Shown here: one piece after another, positions 8,988-19,410 of the stretch | How the letters are laid out: every line of letters begins with the position of its first letter | How positions within the stretch are numbered: the stretch's first letter is position 1 | Assembly: GCA_012719495.1 (NCBI GenBank) | Contig: JAAYAG010000042.1 | Coordinates: 1 to 64,000 of the forward strand | Length of the DNA: 64,000 nucleotides | Direction: 5' to 3' | Source: Bacteroidales bacterium | GTDB lineage: Bacteria; Bacteroidota; Bacteroidia; Bacteroidales; Prolixibacteraceae | The notes under the pieces: model-generated | Seen by the model: the letters and a program-made list of their open reading frames with translations, nothing else | Told to the model about the DNA's origin: nothing | Databases searched by the model: none | Made by a program: the position numbers and the translations under genes

Positions 8988-9030
8988 CTGCCGTATTTCT
9001 TCTTGTTAAGAAAGAAAGTACGGCAGTTTT
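8988..9030. terminator. Bidirectional terminator between the Rh gene and asnB
   Basis: CTGCCGTA at 8988-8995 pairs with TACGGCAG at 9019-9026. The inner part also pairs (TTTCTTCTT with AAGAAAGAAA), and TTTTG follows. It separates two convergent genes. Confidence 0.8.
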
Positions 9031-9061
9031 GTTATTATAAAATTGCTAATAGAATAAAATC

Positions 9062-10729
9062 TTATTTGTAGCCCTGTTCGTGAACACTTTTAACGGCCCG
9101 ACCCGATGGATCGACCATGTTCTTGAACGCGGCATCCCATTCCAATGCAATTGGCGTGCTGCACGCAACCGAAGGTACCGAAGGCACACACGATGCTGCT
9201 GAATCAGATGGGAACAATTCGTGAAAAATGGTGCGGTAGTGGTATTCTTCCTTGTTCATTGGTGGGTTGATCGGAAACCTTTCGGCTGCGTTTGCAATTT
9301 CTTCATCCGAAATATTTTTCGAAGCCAAATCTCTTAATGTATCAATCCAGCTATAACCTACACCATCCGAAAACTGTTCTTTTTGACGCCATGCAACGCT
9401 CTCGGGCAGAAAATCTTCGAACGCTTTTCGCAAGATCCATTTTTCCATTTTCCCGTCTTTGGCCATCTTGGCTTCCGGATTAAGCCTCATAGCAACATCC
9501 ATGAATTCTTTGTCGAGAAATGGAACGCGGCCTTCAATTCCCCAAGCTGCCAACGATTTATTGGCGCGCAGGCAGTCGTACAAATGGAGTTTGTCAATTT
9601 TTCGGACTGTTTCTTTGTGGAATTCTTCGGCATTTGGAGCTTTGTGAAAGTAGAGGTATCCACCAAAAATTTCGTCGGCACCTTCGCCCGATAGTACCAT
9701 TTTAACGCCCATCGATTTGATTACCCTTGCAAGTAAATACATTGGAGTTGAAGCTCTTACTGTAGTTACATCGTAAGTTTCGAGATGGTAAATTACATCG
9801 CGGATAGCATCGAGACCTTCCTGAACGGTGAAATGTATCTCGTGATGAACAGTTCCGATATGGTCTGCCACTTTCCGGGCAGCAGCAAGGTCGGGAGATC
9901 CAACTAACCCAACAGCAAAAGAATGTAACTGTGGCCACCATGCTTCTTGCGTGTTTCCACTTTCAATGCGTTTGGCTGCATATTTTTTTGCTATGGCCGA
10001 AATGATCGACGAATCTAACCCTCCCGAAAGGAGTACCCCGTAAGGAACATCGGACATCAATTGGCGATGTACAGCATTCTCAAGTGCTTCTTTCAGTTCA
10101 GAAATGCTTGCCGGGTTATTTTTAACCGAGTCGAATTCCATCCAGTCGCGCTTGTACCAGCGGGTCATCTTCCCATCTTTGCTCGATAGATAATAGCCTG
10201 GTTTGAACTCTTCAATCCTCACACAATAACCTTCAAGTGCTTTTAATTCAGAGGCGACATAAAATGTTCCCATTGAATCCCACCCAATATACAATGGGAT
10301 AATCCCAATATGATCTCGAGCAATAAGGTATTCATCTTTTTCTATATCGTACAAGGCGAAAGCAAAAATGCCGTTCATATCTTCCAGAAAATCAACTCCT
10401 TTATCGCGGTATAATGCCAATATAACCTCGCAATCTGATTGCGTAAGAAACTCATAATTATCGGCATATTTTTTTCTGTAATCCTGATGGTTGTAAATCT
10501 CGCCGTTCACGGCCAGAACCAGCTTGCCATCTTTGCTGTACAATGGTTGTTTTCCCGAGCTGGGATCAACAATCGACAAACGTTCGTGGGCAAGAATGGC
10601 TTTGTCGCCACAATAAATGCCCGACCAATCTGGTCCGCGGTGACGAATGCGTTTTGCCATTTTTAGTGCCTGAGATCGTAACGACTGAGGCTCTTGTTTT
10701 ATATCGAATATTCCAACAATTCCACACAT
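9062..10729 (-). CDS. asnB: Asparagine synthase, glutamine-hydrolysing
   Basis: A 555-residue AsnB that makes asparagine from aspartate, ATP and glutamine in the cytoplasm. The start MCGIVGIFD supplies the catalytic Cys2 of the class II amidotransferase domain (about 1-190), with RHRGPDWSG and the glutamine-binding region intact. The synthetase domain has the ATP pyrophosphatase loop LLSGGLDSSII at about 230. Length and order match E. coli AsnB (554). It is the third gene of gltB-gltD-asnB and starts 14 bases after gltD, so glutamate and asparagine synthesis appear to be transcribed together. The start is certain because the nucleophile must follow the initiator Met. Confidence 0.96.
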   Translation of the reverse strand: MCGIVGIFDIKQEPQSLRSQALKMAKRIRHRGPDWSGIYCGDKAILAHERLSIVDPSSGKQPLYSKDGKLVLAVNGEIYNHQDYRKKYADNYEFLTQSDCEVILALYRDKGVDFLEDMNGIFAFALYDIEKDEYLIARDHIGIIPLYIGWDSMGTFYVASELKALEGYCVRIEEFKPGYYLSSKDGKMTRWYKRDWMEFDSVKNNPASISELKEALENAVHRQLMSDVPYGVLLSGGLDSSIISAIAKKYAAKRIESGNTQEAWWPQLHSFAVGLVGSPDLAAARKVADHIGTVHHEIHFTVQEGLDAIRDVIYHLETYDVTTVRASTPMYLLARVIKSMGVKMVLSGEGADEIFGGYLYFHKAPNAEEFHKETVRKIDKLHLYDCLRANKSLAAWGIEGRVPFLDKEFMDVAMRLNPEAKMAKDGKMEKWILRKAFEDFLPESVAWRQKEQFSDGVGYSWIDTLRDLASKNISDEEIANAAERFPINPPMNKEEYHYRTIFHELFPSDSAASCVPSVPSVACSTPIALEWDAAFKNMVDPSGRAVKSVHEQGYK

Positions 10730-10743
10730 AAGTAATTCGTTTT

Positions 10744-12162
10744 TTATTGTTTTAAAAAGCTATCGATTTTTTCTGCCACTTTTCTGCCCGAATCGATAGC
10801 CCTAACTACGAGGCTTGCTCCGGTAATGGTGTCGCCGGCTGCAAATATTTTCGATTTGCTGGTTTGCATCAGTGCATTTACTTCAACATTGCCCCTATTG
10901 TCGTAGCTTAACCCGAGTTCGTCGAGCAGGCCTTCGTGAACAGGGTGTATGAAACCAAGTGCCAATAAAACCAAATCGGCTTTTATTGTTTCTGTTTTAC
11001 CTGTTGGAGTCATTTTCCAAGCTCCGTTTTCATCTTTACTCCATTCAACTTCTTCAACAACAACTCCGGTTACGGCATCTTTTTTGCCAAGTATTTGTTT
11101 GGTGTTGAGGCTCCAGCGCCTTTCGCAACCTTCTTTGTGCGAGCTCGATGTTTTGAGTACGTTAGGGTACATTGGCCAAGGTGTGTCGGGGTTTTTATTC
11201 TCAGGTGGCTGAGGTAAAAGTTCAATTTGGATAACACTTGTGGCACCTTGCCTGATTGAAGTTCCAACGCAGTCAGAACCGGTGTCGCCACCACCAATGA
11301 CTAATACTTTTTTACCTTTTGCTGAAATCAGCTCGGGGCCTGGTACTTCTTTTTGCGAAACAAGCGCGTTTTGTTGATGCAGGAATTCGAGGGCAAAATG
11401 GATGCCTTTCAGTTCGCGGCCTTCAACTTTCAAGTCGCGTGGTTCGCCAGATCCAACCGTTAAGCAAATAGCATCGAACTCTTTGATGACATCTTTTATT
11501 GCTATGTTTTTGCCGATTTCCGATTTTGTTTTGAAAACAATTCCTTCAGCCGATAAAATGTTCAAACGGCGGTCAATTACCGATTTGTTCAGTTTGAAAT
11601 CGGGGATACCATAACGGAGTAATCCTCCAATTGCATCGTGTTTTTCGAAAACAACTACGCTGTGGCCTTTCTTGTTTAATTGGTCGGCACAAGCCAAACC
11701 TGCAGGTCCCGATCCAACAACTGCAATTTTCTTTCCTGTTCTTTTCTTTGGAAGTTTTGGTTTTATATAGCCTTCTGCAAATGCGTGTTCTGCAACGGCT
11801 GCTTCATTTTCGCGGATGGTAACAGGCGAATCGCTAAGGGCAAGTACACAACTTTTTTCGCAAGGAGCAGGACAAACGCGCCCTGTAAATTCCGGAAAAT
11901 TATTGGTTGATTGGAGCGAATCAAGTGCTTCGTCCCATTTCCCTTTGTAAATTAAATCTTGCCACTCGGGCATAATGTTTCCCAGTGGGCACGACCAATG
12001 GCAAAAAGGTATTCCACAGTCCATGCAACGAGAAGCTTGTAATATGCGGTCTCCGGTATTTAGGGTTTGTTCAACTTCGCCAAAATCCGAAATCCGGTCA
12101 AGAACCGGACGATAACCGGCTTCTTTTCTATCTATTGTCAAAAATGCTTTTGGATTTCCCAT
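10744..12162 (-). CDS. gltD: Glutamate synthase small subunit
   Basis: A 472-residue NADPH-oxidising flavoprotein subunit of GOGAT. The N-terminal Fe-S region shows CMDCGIPFCHWSCPLGN (from about 47) and CPAPCEKSC (about 95). The FAD-binding GSGPAGLACADQL lies at about 150 and the NAD(P)H-binding GGGDTGSDCVG at about 290. It passes electrons from NADPH to the large subunit encoded just upstream (42-base gap). Length matches known GltD. Confidence 0.96.
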   Translation of the reverse strand: MGNPKAFLTIDRKEAGYRPVLDRISDFGEVEQTLNTGDRILQASRCMDCGIPFCHWSCPLGNIMPEWQDLIYKGKWDEALDSLQSTNNFPEFTGRVCPAPCEKSCVLALSDSPVTIRENEAAVAEHAFAEGYIKPKLPKKRTGKKIAVVGSGPAGLACADQLNKKGHSVVVFEKHDAIGGLLRYGIPDFKLNKSVIDRRLNILSAEGIVFKTKSEIGKNIAIKDVIKEFDAICLTVGSGEPRDLKVEGRELKGIHFALEFLHQQNALVSQKEVPGPELISAKGKKVLVIGGGDTGSDCVGTSIRQGATSVIQIELLPQPPENKNPDTPWPMYPNVLKTSSSHKEGCERRWSLNTKQILGKKDAVTGVVVEEVEWSKDENGAWKMTPTGKTETIKADLVLLALGFIHPVHEGLLDELGLSYDNRGNVEVNALMQTSKSKIFAAGDTITGASLVVRAIDSGRKVAEKIDSFLKQ

Positions 12163-12204
12163 GATTGTAAATTTTTAAATTGAATTAAAATCCTTCTGAT
12201 GATA

Positions 12205-15200
12205 TTAATAGTCGTATTCTACCTGGGCTATCTTTTTTTTGATAGCTTCCATTTTTTCATCGTGAAGAACCTTTTTGTATTCAATTGGCATCACTTTTAT
12301 GAACTTGTCAATGTAAGTATCCCAGTTGTCGAGAATTTTCTTTGCCATAGGGCTGGCGGTATAACGGTAGTGTGCCGAAATTAGCCCTTGCAATTCGTGT
12401 GCATCTGCGCTGTCTTCGATTAACGATAGTTCCACCATCTCCATGTTGCAGAAATAATCGAAATTGTCTTTTTCGTTCAGAACATAGGCAATTCCGCCAC
12501 TCATACCTGCGGCAAAGTTTCGTCCTACTTCTCCAAGAACAACGGTGCGTCCGCCGGTCATGTACTCGCAGCAATGGTCGCCTGCGCCTTCAACAACTGC
12601 AATAGCACCGCTGTTTCTAACGCAGAAACGTTCGCCTACAATGCCGTTGATATAGATTTCGCCGGTTGTTGCACCATAAAGCATGGTGTTACCCGAGATA
12701 ATATTTTTTTCCGGTTCAAATGTCGATCCTTTAGGTGGAACAACAATGATTTTTCCGCCCGACAAGCCTTTTCCCAAATAGTCGTTAGCTTCTCCTTCGA
12801 GCCTGAATGTTACACCTTTTGCGAGGAATGCACCAAAGCTTTGTCCGGCTGATCCCTGAAATGTACAACGGATGGTGTCGTGTGGTAAACCTTCGTTGCC
12901 ATAGTGTTTTGCAATTTCGCCCGAGAGCATGGCTCCAACGGTTCTGTCGGTATTGCAAATTGTTCGTGACAATTCGGTTGGAACATGGAGTTCGATCGAA
13001 GGCATAGCGGCTTTAATCAACTCGCGGTCCTGAACATTTTCAATTTTATGATCCTGTGTTTTAACTTGTCTGATTGCATATTCAGCAGCTTCGGCGGGTA
13101 AGGCTAAAAGCTTCGATAGGTTAACTTTCTTCGTTTTTTCGTTGGTTTCTGAAGGAACAAATTCAATTAAATCGGTGCGGCCAATAATGTCGTCCAATTT
13201 TTCGTATCCCATTTCAGCAAGGTGCTCGCGCACATCTTCAGCAAGGAAATTGAAGAAGTTTACTAAATATTCGTATCGGCCAACAAAACGTTTCCGAAGT
13301 TTTTCATCCTGAGTAGCTACACCAACAGGGCAAGTGTTTATGTGGCATTTGCGCATCATAACACATCCCAGAACGATTAATGCGCTAGTGGCAAAACCAT
13401 ACTCTTCGGCACCCATTAATGCGGCATGGATGATATCTTTTCCTGTTTTAAGCTGTCCATCGGCCTGAAGTCGAACCTGACCTCTCAGGTTGTTCATAAC
13501 CAGTGTTTGCTGAGTTTCGGCTAAGCCTAATTCCATTGGGAGCCCGGCATATTTTATTGAACTTGATGGGCTTGCGCCTGTTCCGCCTTCGCACCCGCTG
13601 ATGAGGATCATGTCGGCTTTTGCTTTTGCAACACCTGCGGCAATGGTGCCAACTCCGCTTTCTGAAACCAGTTTTACGCTGACACGAGCCTGTGGATTAA
13701 CATTTTTTAGGTCGAAAATCAATTGAGCCAAGTCTTCAATCGAGTAGATGTCGTGGTGTGGTGGTGGCGAAATGAGTGAAATTCCCGGAATTGAGTGACG
13801 GGTTTTTGCAATAATCTGATCGACTTTGTAACCCGGCAACTGTCCGCCTTCGCCCGGTTTTGCGCCTTGTGCTATTTTAATTTGCAACTCGTCGGCGTTC
13901 ACCAAATATTCAGTTGTAACACCAAAACGGCCAGATGCAACTTGTTTAATGGCACTGCGGCGGTTTAATCCGTCTTCGCCAATTTTATATCGCAAAGGAT
14001 CTTCACCTCCTTCTCCGGTATTACTTTTTCCACCTAAAATGTTCATTGCAATGGCCATCGCTTCATGAGCTTCGCGGCTTATTGATCCGTATGACATTGC
14101 TCCGGTTACGAAACGTTTTGTAATTTCAGATGCCGGTTCAACTTTTTCGATAGGAATAGATTTTCCTTTTTTGAATTGCATGAAATCGCGGAGGAAAACC
14201 GGATTCGGTTTATTATCAACAATATTGGTGTACTCTTTAAACTTTTTGTAGCTGCCCAAGCGGGTTGCCAACTGAAGTGTAGATATTGTTTCAGGGTTCC
14301 AGGCATGGTATTCGCCATCTTTCCGATAAGCGTACAGTCCTTTGTTTTCAAGGTCTTTATCGTCGTTGACAAAGAAGGCTTTTTTGTGCGAGGCAATCGA
14401 TTCTTTTGCAATATCTTCAATCCCGATTCCTTCAATTCGTGATGTTGTTCCCCTGAAATATTTATTCAAAACATCGGAAGCAATCCCAACAGCCTCAAAA
14501 ATTTGGGCACCACGGTAGCTTCGAAGTGTTGAAATACCCATTTTCGAAAGGACTTTTAATAATCCTTTATTGATTGATTTGACGTAGTTTTTTTCGGCAG
14601 TATGAAAATCGAGTTGAAGATCATTCTTTTTAACTAAATCGTCAAGAACAGCGAACGATAGGTATGGGTTGATTGCTGTTGCACCATATCCAAAGAGCAA
14701 AGCAAAATGCATTACTTCGCGTGGTTCGGCAGTTTCAACAACAACGGCAATTTGCATCCTCTTCCTTTTTTCAATCAGGTAGTGGTGAACTGCAGAAACA
14801 GCTAATAATGATGGTATTGGAACATGGTTTTCGTCAACACCCCTGTCGCTTAAAATGATATAGTGATATTCGTCGTTAACGGCTTGTTCTGCTTTGTGGC
14901 AAAGTTCGTCAACCGCTTTTTCCAATGCGGCCGGGCCTTCCGAAGGGTCAAACAGCATAGGCAATGTTAACGCTTTGAACCCTTTGTAACGGAGGTTTTT
15001 AAGAATGTCGAATTCGGTATTGGTCAAGATCGGGCTCGACAATTTGACCATCTTGCATAAATCGGGCGATGCCTCGAGCAGATTACCATTTTGTGCGCCA
15101 ATGTAAAGTGTTAACGACATGACCAATTCTTCACGGATTGGGTCGATTGGCGGGTTGGTTACCTGCGCAAACAACTGGCGGAAGTATGTGAAAAGCAACT

Positions 15201-16725
15201 GCGGTTTGTTCGACAATACTGCAAGAGGAGTGTCGTTCCCCATCGACGAAATTGGCTCTTTTCCTTCGCTTGCCATAGGGATGATTAACTTTTCGACATC
15301 TTCTTTGCTGTAATCGAATACCTTTAGTTGTTTTTCAAAGTTTTCGACATTGTTTTTTACGTTTCGTCCCGATGAAATATCTTCGAGACTAATGCGGTTT
15401 TTGCTTAGCCACTCACTGTATGGATGGGCTTTTGCTAAGGTTTCTTTCAATTCGGCATCGTAATAAACCTCGCCTTTTTCGGTGTCGACCATCAACATTT
15501 TGCCGGGTTTTAAACGGCCTTTTTCTTTAATTCGTGAAGCTTCGAAAGGGATTACCCCTACTTCTGAAGCAACAACAATCATGTCGTCTTTGGTGATCAA
15601 ATAACGAGCTGGGCGCAGTCCATTGCGGTCAAGTAAACCTCCTGCATATCGTCCGTCTGAAAACAGAAGAGTTGCCGGCCCGTCCCATGGCTCCATCAAT
15701 ATACTATGGTATTCATAGAATGATTTCAAATCGTTTGAAATTGGGTTTTTGTCGTTCCAGCTTTCTGGAATCAACATGGCCAATGCGTGAGGTAATGTTT
15801 TACCTGACATCACAAGGAATTCAAGAATATTGTCGAGCGAAGCACTGTCGCTCATTCCTGGTTGTACCAATGGGAGAATTTCATTGATATCGCCCAATTG
15901 TTCCGATTTTAAGATGCTTTCACGGGCTTCGATCCAATAACGGTTTCCGCGTATGGTGTTGATTTCGCCGTTGTGCCCTAGCAGCCTGAAAGGTTGTGCC
16001 AAATCCCATGTTGGGAATGTGTTTGTACTAAAGCGTGAGTGTACCAATGCTAATCCACTTGTGAAATTGGCGTTGGTAAGGTCGGGGTAATATTCGCGAA
16101 GTTGAAGCGATGTTAACATGCCTTTGTACACCATTCTTCTTGTCGAAAGTGAAACGATGTAAAATGCCCGCTTTTGTTTTAGCGATGATTGTAACGTGGC
16201 TTTTTCAATTTTTTTTCTGACAAGGAAAAGCTTTTTTTCTAAGTCGTTCTGGTTTTCTCCGCCAGTTATAAAAATTTGTTTTACAAGCGGTTCGTTTGAT
16301 CCTGAAGCCACTCCAAGAATCTTACTGTTTACCGGAACATCGCGCATTGCAAGTAGTGTAAGGCCTTCTTTTTCGATGATTTCTTTTGTCATCTGAAGGC
16401 AAAGTTTACGCTCTTTTTCTTCTTTTGGGAAAAAGATAAGGCCTGTTCCGTATTTGCCTTTTTCAGGTACGGGTATTCCTTGTAATAAAATGAATTCGTG
16501 AGGGATTTGAACTAAAATTCCTGCTCCGTCGCCCGATTCAACATCAGCACCTTCGGCGCCACGGTGAACCATGTTTTCAAGAACCTGTAGCCCTTTTTCA
16601 ACAATTTCGTGAGTTTTGCTTCCGTTAATGTGTGCCAATAAACCAACACCGCAAGCATCGTGCTCAAATTCTGAGGAGTACAAACCTTCTCCTGCGCTAA
16701 TCCCTTTTTCTGTTAAACTATTCAT
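12205..16725 (-). CDS. gltB: Glutamate synthase large subunit
   Basis: A 1506-residue GOGAT alpha subunit that converts glutamine and 2-oxoglutarate into two glutamates. The N-terminal amidotransferase begins at Cys25 (HDACGVGLLAHI), after a 24-residue propeptide. Then come the central domain, the FMN/Fe-S synthase domain with CVMMRKCHINTCPVGVAT (about 1120), and the C-terminal beta-helix domain (GAMLSGEIAKHYG through GGIAYVL). It heads gltB-gltD-asnB and lies downstream of glnN, from which it is separated by a perfect hairpin. Confidence 0.97.
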   Translation of the reverse strand: MNSLTEKGISAGEGLYSSEFEHDACGVGLLAHINGSKTHEIVEKGLQVLENMVHRGAEGADVESGDGAGILVQIPHEFILLQGIPVPEKGKYGTGLIFFPKEEKERKLCLQMTKEIIEKEGLTLLAMRDVPVNSKILGVASGSNEPLVKQIFITGGENQNDLEKKLFLVRKKIEKATLQSSLKQKRAFYIVSLSTRRMVYKGMLTSLQLREYYPDLTNANFTSGLALVHSRFSTNTFPTWDLAQPFRLLGHNGEINTIRGNRYWIEARESILKSEQLGDINEILPLVQPGMSDSASLDNILEFLVMSGKTLPHALAMLIPESWNDKNPISNDLKSFYEYHSILMEPWDGPATLLFSDGRYAGGLLDRNGLRPARYLITKDDMIVVASEVGVIPFEASRIKEKGRLKPGKMLMVDTEKGEVYYDAELKETLAKAHPYSEWLSKNRISLEDISSGRNVKNNVENFEKQLKVFDYSKEDVEKLIIPMASEGKEPISSMGNDTPLAVLSNKPQLLFTYFRQLFAQVTNPPIDPIREELVMSLTLYIGAQNGNLLEASPDLCKMVKLSSPILTNTEFDILKNLRYKGFKALTLPMLFDPSEGPAALEKAVDELCHKAEQAVNDEYHYIILSDRGVDENHVPIPSLLAVSAVHHYLIEKRKRMQIAVVVETAEPREVMHFALLFGYGATAINPYLSFAVLDDLVKKNDLQLDFHTAEKNYVKSINKGLLKVLSKMGISTLRSYRGAQIFEAVGIASDVLNKYFRGTTSRIEGIGIEDIAKESIASHKKAFFVNDDKDLENKGLYAYRKDGEYHAWNPETISTLQLATRLGSYKKFKEYTNIVDNKPNPVFLRDFMQFKKGKSIPIEKVEPASEITKRFVTGAMSYGSISREAHEAMAIAMNILGGKSNTGEGGEDPLRYKIGEDGLNRRSAIKQVASGRFGVTTEYLVNADELQIKIAQGAKPGEGGQLPGYKVDQIIAKTRHSIPGISLISPPPHHDIYSIEDLAQLIFDLKNVNPQARVSVKLVSESGVGTIAAGVAKAKADMILISGCEGGTGASPSSSIKYAGLPMELGLAETQQTLVMNNLRGQVRLQADGQLKTGKDIIHAALMGAEEYGFATSALIVLGCVMMRKCHINTCPVGVATQDEKLRKRFVGRYEYLVNFFNFLAEDVREHLAEMGYEKLDDIIGRTDLIEFVPSETNEKTKKVNLSKLLALPAEAAEYAIRQVKTQDHKIENVQDRELIKAAMPSIELHVPTELSRTICNTDRTVGAMLSGEIAKHYGNEGLPHDTIRCTFQGSAGQSFGAFLAKGVTFRLEGEANDYLGKGLSGGKIIVVPPKGSTFEPEKNIISGNTMLYGATTGEIYINGIVGERFCVRNSGAIAVVEGAGDHCCEYMTGGRTVVLGEVGRNFAAGMSGGIAYVLNEKDNFDYFCNMEMVELSLIEDSADAHELQGLISAHYRYTASPMAKKILDNWDTYIDKFIKVMPIEYKKVLHDEKMEAIKKKIAQVEYDY

Positions 16726-16757
16726 ATTAGCAAATTTTATTCAAATTAAAAAGAGTA

Positions 16758-16795
16758 AACAAAAGAGCAGCAGTTTAATATACTGCTCTTTTGTT
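16758..16795 (-). terminator. Perfect 13-bp stem-loop between glnN and gltB
   Basis: AACAAAAGAGCAG (16758-16770) pairs without mismatch with CTGCTCTTTTGTT (16783-16795) around a 12-base loop. It lies 14 bases past the glnN stop and 32 before the gltB start. On the minus strand the stem ends in TTTTGTTT, so it can act as a terminator or a partial one that sets the ratio of glnN to gltBD message. Confidence 0.75.
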
Positions 16796-16809
16796 GGAAA
16801 AATGAGAAC

Positions 16810-19005
16810 TTATCGGATAAACAATAGTTCCCTGTATTTTGGTAAAGTCCACATTTCGTTGTCAACAATCAGCTCTAATTTGTCAATGTGGTAACGAATA
16901 ATGTCGAAGTATGGAAGAACGCTGTTTTGATAAGCAATTGCTTTTGCCCGTTCGTGTTCAATTTTGTTGGCCACTTTACGTGCTTCAACCATCTCGTCTA
17001 CTTTCGATTTTATTACACTTACATGCTCTGCAATCTCTTCAATGATTTCGCGGTCCATTGCCGAAAGTTCTTTTTCTTTTGTGGCATCGTAAACCGATTT
17101 AATTTTGAATACATTGTCGAGCAACATTGATTGGTAGCGTGTTGCAACCGGAATGATATGGTTGATGGCCAAATCGCCTAGCACGCGCGACTCAATCTGG
17201 ATTTTCTTTGTGTATGTTTCCCACTTAACTTCGTTGCGAGCATGAAGTTCTTTTTCGGTAAAAACATTCAAACTGGTAAACATGTTCACTGATTCTTTCG
17301 ATGTGTAAGCATCAAAAATCACTGGCACACTTGTTTCGCAGTCCAGCCCGCGTTTCGCAGCTTCTTCTTTCCATTCGTCGCTATAACCGTTGCCGTCGAA
17401 ACGAATTGCTTTTGAAGCTTTAATGTACGATTTGATTACATCGAAAATGGCTTTTTCCTGGGTGCATCCTGAAGCGATTTTTGCATCAACTTCGGCCTTG
17501 AATTCAACTAACTGGGCAGCTACTGCTGTGTTTAATGCAGTCATTGCTGAAGAACAGTTTGCAGAAGAACCTACAGCACGGAACTCGAAACGGTTTCCTG
17601 TGAAAGCAAATGGCGAAGTACGGTTTCTGTCGGTATTGTCGAGGAATACTTCAGGTATATGAGAAATGCCCAAGCTTAATTTCTTTTTATCATCAACAAC
17701 AATGGCTTCTTCGCTTGTGCTGCTTTCCAATTTATCTAAAATCGAAGTTAACTGAGAGCCTAGGAATGCCGAGATAATTGCCGGTGGTGCTTCGTTAGCG
17801 CCTAAACGGTGGGCATTCTGAGCTGTCATGATCGATGCTTTCAACAATGCGTTGTTTTTATAAACAGCCATTAAGATGTTTACAAGGAAGGTGACAAACT
17901 GTAAGTTTTCAGCAGGAGTCTTTCCTGGTGTTAACAAACCTACGCCAGTATCGGTTCCAAGCGACCAGTTATTGTGTTTTCCTGAACCGTTAATCCCTGA
18001 GAATGGTTTTTCGTGCAACAACAGACGGAATCCGTGACGACGGGCAACTCGTTTCATGATCGACATGATTAACAAGTTCTGATCTACAGAAAGGTTGCAT
18101 TCTCCAAATATTGGAGCTAACTCAAACTGGTTGGGAGCCACCTCGTTGTGACGGGTTTTTAAAGGTATACCATATTTATAACCTTCAAACTCAATATCTT
18201 TCATGTAAGCAGCAACGCGGCTTGGAATTGCACCAAAGTAATGGTCTTCAAGTTGTTGATTTTTTGCCGATTCGTGTCCCATCAGGGTACGGCCGGTTAA
18301 TAGCAAGTCGGGGCGTGTGGCATACAAACCTTCGTCGATAAGGAAATATTCTTGTTCCCATCCTAAAAATGCAGAAACTTTCTTAACATTAGGGTCGAAC
18401 ATCTGGCAAACAGATGTTGCAGCTTTGTCTACAGCTGCCAATGCTTTAAGAAGAGGAGCTTTAAGGTCGAGTGATTCGCCTGTATACGAGATGAATATTG
18501 TTGGGATACATAAAGTGTCGTCAACAACAAAAGCCGGCGAAGATGGATCCCAGGCAGTGTAACCACGGGCTTCAAATGTGCTTCTGATTCCGCCGTTTGG
18601 AAATGATGATGCATCTGGTTCCTGCTGAACAAGTAGTTTTCCTGAGAAATCTTCAATAATCGATTCTCCGGGAGCACCTTTATAGTCGATAAACGAGTCA
18701 TGTTTTTCGGCAGTACCATCTGTTAGAGGCTGAAACCAGTGTGTGTAATGAGTGGCACCTAATTCCATTGCCCACATTTTCATTCCGGTTGCTACACTAT
18801 CGGCTATTTTACGGTCGAGAGTTGTTCCTTTTTCAATAGTATTATCCAACGCTTTCATAATATCTTTTGACAGATATTTTTCCATAGTTGAATGAGTGAA
18901 CACATACTTCCCATAGTAATCGGAAGTAAACTGAGCTGGAGCTGAAACCTGAAGAGCTTTTTTCCTAAAAGCTTCTTCTACTACTTTAAAGCGAAGTGTT
19001 GACAT
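16810..19005 (-). CDS. glnN: Glutamine synthetase type III
   Basis: A GSIII enzyme of about 731 residues that makes glutamine from glutamate, ammonium and ATP. The start chosen is ATG 19005 (MSTLRFKVVEEAF); the upstream ATG at 19047 would add 14 residues of poor character. GSIII features are the length above 700 and PFSGINGSGKHNNWSLGTD, with the Lys/His/Asn of the glutamate-binding loop; RNRTSPFAFTGNRFEFRA follows. GSIII is typical of Bacteroidota and cyanobacteria and is not adenylylated like GSI. It stands upstream of gltB, completing the GS-GOGAT cycle. A -7 box lies at 19093-19100. Confidence 0.95.
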   Translation of the reverse strand: MSTLRFKVVEEAFRKKALQVSAPAQFTSDYYGKYVFTHSTMEKYLSKDIMKALDNTIEKGTTLDRKIADSVATGMKMWAMELGATHYTHWFQPLTDGTAEKHDSFIDYKGAPGESIIEDFSGKLLVQQEPDASSFPNGGIRSTFEARGYTAWDPSSPAFVVDDTLCIPTIFISYTGESLDLKAPLLKALAAVDKAATSVCQMFDPNVKKVSAFLGWEQEYFLIDEGLYATRPDLLLTGRTLMGHESAKNQQLEDHYFGAIPSRVAAYMKDIEFEGYKYGIPLKTRHNEVAPNQFELAPIFGECNLSVDQNLLIMSIMKRVARRHGFRLLLHEKPFSGINGSGKHNNWSLGTDTGVGLLTPGKTPAENLQFVTFLVNILMAVYKNNALLKASIMTAQNAHRLGANEAPPAIISAFLGSQLTSILDKLESSTSEEAIVVDDKKKLSLGISHIPEVFLDNTDRNRTSPFAFTGNRFEFRAVGSSANCSSAMTALNTAVAAQLVEFKAEVDAKIASGCTQEKAIFDVIKSYIKASKAIRFDGNGYSDEWKEEAAKRGLDCETSVPVIFDAYTSKESVNMFTSLNVFTEKELHARNEVKWETYTKKIQIESRVLGDLAINHIIPVATRYQSMLLDNVFKIKSVYDATKEKELSAMDREIIEEIAEHVSVIKSKVDEMVEARKVANKIEHERAKAIAYQNSVLPYFDIIRYHIDKLELIVDNEMWTLPKYRELLFIR

Positions 19006-19092
19006 AATTCCGTTTTGAAATGATTTGTAAATACATTTTAATGTCAATATTGATTAATTTATATCTAAATGACATTTATTTTTTGTTTTTAG

Positions 19093-19100
19093 CAAACATA
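19093..19100 (-). promoter_or_regulatory. Candidate -7 box of glnN
   Basis: Minus-strand TATGTTTG matches TAnnTTTG and would give a leader of about 80 bases to the ATG at 19005. I see no clear TTTG at the right distance upstream, so support is partial. Confidence 0.4.
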
Positions 19101-19306
19101 GTTTATTTGTATTTTCTTGTTTAATTCTTTTTTCGATTTCGTCAAAAATCGAAGAAATATTAATTTCAAGTTAATTCGAATTGCCATTTTTGCAACGAAA
19201 TGTCAATGCAAATCGATTTTATAGATCATTTTGTTGATTTTTTTCATCTTTTTCAGAATTTTTTAAATTTTCCCAGATGTCGACTAAATACATTTTTGTA
19301 ACACTT

Positions 19307-19390
19307 ACGTAGAGATGATGGGGTTGATCGGAATGGGCAACAACCCAATGGTTGGTGCAAGCGTTGCAGTAGCTGTTAGCCATGCATATT
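19307..19390 (+). other. Peptide-coding remnant, copy B
   Basis: This matches copy A at 155-245: it encodes MMGLIGMGNNPMVGASVAV then AVSHA. It lacks two codons (six bases) of the Val/Ala run and the stop codon, so the frame runs on through the neighbouring palindrome to 19524. Differences from copy A are mainly at third codon positions. Both copies read in the same direction and bracket the nitrogen genes. I see no ribosome site or full gene around it. Confidence 0.45.
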
Positions 19391-19410
19391 TTGATTTTGA
19401 AAACACAGTG

